A stretch of 10,075 nt of DNA, taken from an uncultured Ruminococcus sp. Its GTDB lineage: Bacteria; Bacillota; Clostridia; Oscillospirales; Ruminococcaceae. The position numbers were made by a program, and so were the translations under genes. Under the pieces are notes generated by a model. That model saw only the letters and a program-made list of their open reading frames with translations, had not been told where the DNA came from and ran no database searches. The stretch covers positions 1 through 10,075 of the forward strand of contig USCU01000026.1 in NCBI GenBank assembly GCA_900553335.1, in the 5' to 3' direction. Shown piece after piece: positions 6,222-10,075 of this stretch (its first letter is position 1; each line of letters opens with the position of its first letter).

Positions 6222-6257
6222 CAAAAAGACACAGAGAACTAAAATTCCTCTGTGTCT
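6222..6257 (-). terminator. Intrinsic terminator of the serC-serA operon
   Basis: On the minus strand AGACACAGAG (6248-6257) pairs perfectly with CTCTGTGTCT (6227-6236), followed by a T-tract (A-run at 6223-6227 on the plus strand). It begins 24 bases after the serA stop codon. Confidence 0.85.
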
Positions 6258-6280
6258 AAATTTTTATTAAAAATTCCTAA

Positions 6281-7435
6281 TTAAAGCGCTCTTACTCTAA
6301 TAACATCGTCAACAGCCTTAAGTGCTTCAACATCAACGCTTCCTGTAATATCGATCATTGAGTATGCATACTCTCCCTTTGATTTATGAACAAAGTTTTC
6401 AATATTAGCTCCGTCCTTACTGATAACAGCAGTTATCTTTGAAATAAACTCAGGAACATTTTTGTGCATAATACAGAGCATTACATCTCCTGTCTTGTTA
6501 AGCTCAACGTTCGGATAATTAACAGAGTTCACAATGTTTCCGTTTTCGATATAGTCTATAAGCTCGTTTGAAGCCATAACCGCACAATTGTCCTCCGACT
6601 CAGGGCTTGATGCACCGAGATGAGGAATTGCAACAACGCCGTCCACTCCGATTACCTCGTCGTTCGGGAAGTCGGTTACATATTTTGCGAGCTTTCCGCT
6701 CTCAAGAGCTGCTAAAAGAGATGGGGTGTCAACAAGCTCTCCTCTTGCAAAGTTCAAAAGTCTTGCGCCATCTTTCATTTTAGCGAAAACGTCTGCATTT
6801 ACAGAACCTTTTGTTTCTGCATTAAACGGAAGGTGAAGCGAAATATAATCAGCATTTTTATAAACCTCGTCAACGTCCTTTACAACAGTAACCTGCGGCT
6901 TTAGCTGTAGTGCAGCGTTTACCGACAGGAACGGATCATATCCGATTACTTTCATGCCAAGAGATACAGCAACATTTGCAAGCTTTCCCCCAATTGCGCC
7001 GAGTCCTACAAGACCGAGAGTTTTTCCCATGATCTCAGGACCAACAAACTGGCTCTTTCCCTTTTCAACCATTTTTCCTACTTCAGCGCCGTTACCCTTA
7101 AGACCTTTAGCCCAGTCAATAGCCTCTGCTACCTTACGGGAAGAGATCAAAAGTCCAAGTACGGCAAGCTCTTTAACTGCGTTTGCATTTGCGCCCGGAG
7201 TATTAAAAACACATATTCCCTTTTCAGCGCAATCCGCAACAGGAATGTTATTAACTCCCGCCCCTGCTCTTGCAATTGCAAGAAGATTTTCTTCAAAGTC
7301 CATGTCGTGCATTGAAGCCGAGCGAACAAGTACAGCGTCCGGCGACTCAATGCTGTCTGAAACCTCATATTTCGCCTTGTCAAAGAGATCCGTTCCGCAA
7401 GCGGCAATTTTATTTAATGTCTTAACCTTATACAT
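6281..7435 (-). CDS. serA: D-3-phosphoglycerate dehydrogenase, short ACT form
   Basis: This NAD-dependent cytosolic enzyme oxidises 3-phosphoglycerate to 3-phosphohydroxypyruvate, the first step of serine synthesis. It has 384 residues. The split substrate-binding domain covers about 1-90 and 270-300. The Rossmann domain has GLVGLGAIGG at 141-150 and YDPF at 166-169. The catalytic Arg231 (NFARGELVD), Glu260 and His272 (IPHLGAS) are present. An ACT regulatory domain covers about 316-384 (MLCIMHKNVPEFISKITAVI) and probably senses serine. It lacks the extra intervening domain of the long (about 525-residue) type, and the loop between Glu260 and His272 is short, as in the compact clostridial form. 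The ATG has GGAGG six bases upstream. It lies 71 bases after serC and is followed by a terminator, so it is the last gene of the operon. Confidence 0.95.
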   Translation of the reverse strand: MYKVKTLNKIAACGTDLFDKAKYEVSDSIESPDAVLVRSASMHDMDFEENLLAIARAGAGVNNIPVADCAEKGICVFNTPGANANAVKELAVLGLLISSRKVAEAIDWAKGLKGNGAEVGKMVEKGKSQFVGPEIMGKTLGLVGLGAIGGKLANVAVSLGMKVIGYDPFLSVNAALQLKPQVTVVKDVDEVYKNADYISLHLPFNAETKGSVNADVFAKMKDGARLLNFARGELVDTPSLLAALESGKLAKYVTDFPNDEVIGVDGVVAIPHLGASSPESEDNCAVMASNELIDYIENGNIVNSVNYPNVELNKTGDVMLCIMHKNVPEFISKITAVISKDGANIENFVHKSKGEYAYSMIDITGSVDVEALKAVDDVIRVRAL

Positions 7436-7506
7436 AATTTTCCTCCGAATAAACTCAAATTAAAGGAAGCTTTTGCATCCCCTATTCATCATATGAAGAA
7501 GTGCTT

Positions 7507-8589
7507 CTATGCGTTTTCTTCCTCAAATTTTTTCATAAACTCTACAAGCTTCTCAACGCCCTCGATAGGCATAGCATTGTAAATTGACGCTCTCATACCG
7601 CCAACAGTTCTGTGACCTTTGAGGTTTTCAAATCCGGCAGCTTTAGCTTCTTTGATAAACTTTGCGTCAAGCTCATCGTTACCTGTAACGAAAGGAACGT
7701 TCATCAGCGATCTGCTTTCCTTTTCAACAGTGCCCTTGAAAAGTTTACTGCTGTCAAGAAAATCATATAAAACATTTGCTTTTTTAATGTTTAACTCTTT
7801 TCTCTTTTCAAGTCCGCCTGTTTTTAAGAGCCACTTGAAAACTTTTCCGCAAATATAAATTCCGTAGCAAGGCGGTGTGTTGTAAAGAGAATCTGCGTCA
7901 GCCTGAGTTTTCCACTTAACCATTGTAGGAGTTCCCTCGAGCACATCGTCTGTAATAAGATCTTCACGAACAATTGCAATAACTACGCCGGCAGGACCTA
8001 CGTTCTTCTGCACACCTGCATAAATTACTCCGTATTTTGTAACGTCTACAGGCTCTGAAAGGAAGCAGGACGACTGATCAGCTACCAAAATTTTTCCCTT
8101 TGTATCAGGTAAAGTTTTAAACTTTGTTCCGTAAATAGTATTATTTTCACATATGTAAACATAATCCATATCATCTGTGATAGGAAGATCACTTACGTCA
8201 GGAATATATGAAAACGTCTTATCCGCACTTGAAGCAAGCTCTACAGCTTCACCGTAAATCTTTGCCTCAGCATAAGCCTTCTTTGCCCACTGTCCTGTAA
8301 GTATGTAACCTGCCTTGCGGTTTTTCATAAGATTCATAGGAACAGCAGCAAACTGCAATGAAGCTCCTCCCTGCAAGAACATCACCTTATAGTTGTCAGG
8401 AATATTCATAAGCTCACGGAGATCAGCCTCAGCTTCTTTAATAATCTGATCATAAACCTTTGAACGGTGGCTCATTTCCATAACGCTCATTCCGCATCCC
8501 TTGTAATCAAGCATTTCGTCAGCCGCTTCTCTTAAAACTTCCTCCGGTAAAACAGCCGGACCTGCACTGAAATTGTAAACTCTTGACAT
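7507..8589 (-). CDS. serC: Phosphoserine aminotransferase
   Basis: This PLP enzyme converts 3-phosphohydroxypyruvate and glutamate to 3-phosphoserine and 2-oxoglutarate, the step after SerA. The protein has 360 residues, a usual length for the family. It starts with the signature VYNFSAGPAVLPEEVL, has the phosphate/PLP-binding LQGGASLQF near 72-81, Asp in VADQSS, and the Schiff-base Lys195 in GVQKNVGPAG. The C-terminal GHRTVGGMRASIYNA motif is also intact. A GTG twelve bases further upstream (8601) touches the ribosome binding site GGAGGG and cannot be the start; the ATG at 8589 has it about ten bases away. A clear promoter lies at 8631-8659 and serA follows after 71 bases, giving a two-gene serine operon. 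The third enzyme, phosphoserine phosphatase, is not in the window. Confidence 0.95.
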   Translation of the reverse strand: MSRVYNFSAGPAVLPEEVLREAADEMLDYKGCGMSVMEMSHRSKVYDQIIKEAEADLRELMNIPDNYKVMFLQGGASLQFAAVPMNLMKNRKAGYILTGQWAKKAYAEAKIYGEAVELASSADKTFSYIPDVSDLPITDDMDYVYICENNTIYGTKFKTLPDTKGKILVADQSSCFLSEPVDVTKYGVIYAGVQKNVGPAGVVIAIVREDLITDDVLEGTPTMVKWKTQADADSLYNTPPCYGIYICGKVFKWLLKTGGLEKRKELNIKKANVLYDFLDSSKLFKGTVEKESRSLMNVPFVTGNDELDAKFIKEAKAAGFENLKGHRTVGGMRASIYNAMPIEGVEKLVEFMKKFEEENA

Positions 8590-8630
8590 GTTAAAAAACA
8601 CCCTCCTGTTATTCTAGTAATAATAAAATA

Positions 8631-8659
8631 ATTTTAACACTTTATTTAGTTAAAGTCAA
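8631..8659 (-). promoter_or_regulatory. Sigma-A-type promoter of serC-serA
   Basis: On the minus strand TTGACT (8654-8659) and TAAAAT (8631-8636) are 17 bases apart, with TGT just before the -10 box (extended -10). The predicted leader is only about 35 bases, too short for a riboswitch or T-box, so control is most likely by initiation and by SerA feedback. Confidence 0.75.
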
Positions 8660-8669
8660 GGGAAATATG

Positions 8670-8702
8670 CAATTAAATTCGGAATTAAATTTAATGCGTA
8701 AT
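8670..8702. repeat. Remnant sharing both edges of the 151-405 element
   Basis: On the minus strand 8670-8688 reads TTAATTCCGAATTTAATTG, matching 151-169 at 17 of 19 bases. Just before it, 8691-8702 reads ATTACGCATTAA, like the heptamer array at 372-392. The GC-rich middle part is absent. The region 8603-8861 otherwise holds only the serC promoter and the htrA terminator. Confidence 0.35.
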
Positions 8703-8814
8703 CACAATTGATATATGACAATGTCTTATGAACAATATAAATTCAAGAGTTATAATTCTGAAGTATAATAATTTGTAATCTCGGCTTTACGATAGCTTTG
8801 CTGCAATTAAGCTT

Positions 8815-8845
8815 AAAAAACAAAAGAGCGGAAAATTCCGCCCTT
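8815..8845 (-). terminator. Intrinsic terminator of the htrA gene
   Basis: Read on the minus strand, AAG-G-GCGGA and TCCGC-T-CTT pair around a four-base loop with one internal mismatch. They are followed by TTTTGTTTTTT (A-rich on the plus strand, 8815-8825). It begins about 17 bases after the htrA stop codon. Confidence 0.75.
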
Positions 8846-8861
8846 CCTGTAATAATTCGTT

Positions 8862-10025
8862 TTAGTATCCCCAGCCGCCGAAGGTTCGATATGTCGTAGG
8901 TTCCGTTATAGTTTCAGCAGCCGCATCTCCTGTTGCTTCTCCGAGAGTAACATCAACATCCGTTCTCTTTCCATCTCTGTAAAGAGAAACCGAAATTGTA
9001 TCTCCTGCGCTGAACTTGTTCTTGATCTCATTAAACTCACTCATTCCTGAGATTAACTGTCCTTCGATTCCTACAACTATATCTCCTGCTCTGATTCCTG
9101 CCGCCTCAGCAGCAGAGCCTTCTTCAACGGATTCAACCTGAAAGCCTTGCGGGATCCCGTAATATTCAGAATAAAATGATGAAATATCACTTCCGCTTAT
9201 TCCCAGCTTAGGTCTTCCTGTAACATATCCGTTTTCTATCAAATCATTTATAATCGGAAGCGCTCCGTCTATCGGTATTGCAAAACCGAGTCCCTCACCG
9301 TATGCCGAATTGATTTTTGCCGAGGTGATTCCAATTACCTGTCCGTAAGCATTAATAAGTGCGCCTCCTGAGTTTCCGCTGTTTATAGATGCGTCAGTCT
9401 GTATAAGTGTGAGTGTTTTATCCTCAATTGTAAGCTCTCTGTCAAGCGCCGAGATGATTCCCGATGTTACAGAACCTGCAAGCTGAAATCCCAAAGGATT
9501 TCCTATAGCAATAGCTGCTTCTCCTACCTGAAGCTCAGAAGATTTTCCGAACTCCGCCGGAATAAGACCTGACTTATTAATTTTGATTACAGCAAGATCC
9601 GTCTGGCTGTCGATTCCGATAAGCTCCGCCTTTATACCGTTTTCCTGATCATCGGTAAACACAACCGTTATATCACTCGCTCCGTTTACAACATGTGCAT
9701 TTGTTATAATATATCCGTCCTCGCTCATGATGACTCCCGTTCCCGTTCCAGTACCTGTCGAAAAAAGGCATGAAATTCCTACAACAGAATCAGAAACCTT
9801 TTCAACTACCTCCGGGATAGTAAGAGCATCCTCAGGGGCGGAAAGCTGATAAATCGTTGGAAGCTCTCTGTTTGTGTTGACGTTATTTGTAGTTTCAACC
9901 TCAGCTTTACTTGTTTTCGCTGTTGAATTTGTGCGGTTTGATGATTGTCCGATTGTTCCGGGTGAAATAAGGCTATAACCTATAATGCATGTAGCCGCAA
10001 TCGCCAAAACACAGCAGGTAGAAAT
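8862..10025 (-). CDS. htrA: HtrA/DegP-like membrane serine protease, 5'-truncated
   Basis: Partial gene of 388 genomic codons including the stop. The visible protein begins in a hydrophobic membrane helix, then a Ser/Thr/Asn-rich linker of about 35 residues. A trypsin-like protease domain follows, with the complete triad: His in ITNAHVV, Asp in SQTDLAVI and Ser in INSGNSGGALIN (residues 116, 148 and 224, counting from the apparent start at 10040). One PDZ domain (about 278-367) has the carboxylate-binding region around RPKLGIS and GIRAGDIVVGI. A short tail ends in GGWGY. Such proteases degrade or refold damaged proteins outside the membrane, and the PDZ domain recognises exposed C-termini. 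The apparent first five residues, MYKRQ (GTG at 10038-10040), come from sequencing adapter, so the true start and any cytoplasmic N-terminal part are missing. The triplet-like GTGTGTG before VIMSEDGY is a longer glycine/threonine run than usual. A terminator follows. Confidence 0.93.
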   Translation of the reverse strand: MSTCCVLAIAATCIIGYSLISPGTIGQSSNRTNSTAKTSKAEVETTNNVNTNRELPTIYQLSAPEDALTIPEVVEKVSDSVVGISCLFSTGTGTGTGVIMSEDGYIITNAHVVNGASDITVVFTDDQENGIKAELIGIDSQTDLAVIKINKSGLIPAEFGKSSELQVGEAAIAIGNPLGFQLAGSVTSGIISALDRELTIEDKTLTLIQTDASINSGNSGGALINAYGQVIGITSAKINSAYGEGLGFAIPIDGALPIINDLIENGYVTGRPKLGISGSDISSFYSEYYGIPQGFQVESVEEGSAAEAAGIRAGDIVVGIEGQLISGMSEFNEIKNKFSAGDTISVSLYRDGKRTDVDVTLGEATGDAAAETITEPTTYRTFGGWGY

Positions 10026-10075
10026 CTGTCTCTTATACACATCTGACGCTGCCGACGATCTACTCTGTGTAGATC
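10026..10075. other. Illumina Nextera adapter, index and P5 sequence (artefact)
   Basis: Positions 10026-10044 are the 19-base Tn5 mosaic end CTGTCTCTTATACACATCT. GACGCTGCCGACGA at 10045-10058 completes the reverse complement of the Nextera read-1 adapter. TCTACTCT (10059-10066) is an 8-base index (reverse complement AGAGTAGA, which I recall as Nextera i5 index 504), and GTGTAGATC (10067-10075) is the start of the P5 flow-cell sequence. None of it is genomic. Genomic sequence stops at 10025 or slightly before. Confidence 0.97.

Noticed and set aside
6954..7463. Plus-strand open frame of 169 codons
   Set aside because: It lies antisense over serA, whose motifs are intact. Its translation is Pro/Ser/Ala-rich with no domain, so it is a shadow of serA codon usage.
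8590..8624. Riboswitch or T-box leader for the serine operon
   Set aside because: The predicted leader is only about 35 bases and has no T-box motif or extended structure.
8700..8814. Further gene or RNA between serC and htrA
   Set aside because: The stretch is A/T-rich with many stops in all frames and no strong hairpin beyond the htrA terminator.
1..10075. CRISPR array, transposase, phage or defence system, tRNA or rRNA
   Set aside because: No regularly spaced repeats, recombinase motifs or RNA gene signatures were seen on either strand. The window is mostly core genes.

Overview
The window looks like chromosomal DNA of a low-GC, Gram-positive, spore-forming anaerobe of the Clostridia, most likely a Ruminococcus-like member of the Oscillospiraceae. 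The evidence is the AGGAGG-type ribosome binding sites, lipobox signal peptides, the sporulation gene pair yabP-yabQ beside divIC, a family 74 glycoside hydrolase lipoprotein, and a short ACT-type SerA. The genus is inference from overall character; no marker gene is present.

Layout, left to right. Positions 80-126 hold a strong bidirectional terminator. Positions 151-405 hold a structured, GC-richer, repeat-like intergenic element that ends in a 7-base tandem repeat. A minus-strand lipoprotein gene of unknown function follows (394-1068), and its stop codon lies inside that tandem repeat. Next is a minus-strand cluster in the Bacillus order yabP-yabQ-divIC-yabR (2874 down to 1135). A good sigma-A-type promoter sits inside the 3' end of yabQ and can drive divIC separately from the sporulation genes. 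Divergent from it, with its own extended -10 promoter, is a 768-residue GH74 family lipoprotein (3049-5355), predicted to act on xyloglucan at the cell surface.

The stretch 5356-5846 holds two terminator hairpins and a broken or frameshifted small gene on the minus strand, with a signal-peptide-like start in one frame and the end of a fibronectin type III domain in another. It is followed by the promoter and candidate operator of a small XRE-type repressor (5847-6173). Then comes a minus-strand serine biosynthesis operon, serC-serA (8589 down to 6281), with a clear promoter upstream and a terminator downstream. The last gene is a membrane-anchored HtrA-type serine protease on the minus strand.

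The final 50 bases (10026-10075) are not genomic. They match the Illumina Nextera read-1 transposase adapter, an 8-base index and the start of P5. The apparent protease N-terminus MYKRQ is adapter translation, so that gene is 5'-truncated and the contig ends there.

I found no defence, CRISPR, phage or other clearly new multi-gene system. The most useful leads are the repeat element, the FN3 gene remnant, the regulatory arrangement of the yab-div cluster, and the adapter chimera.
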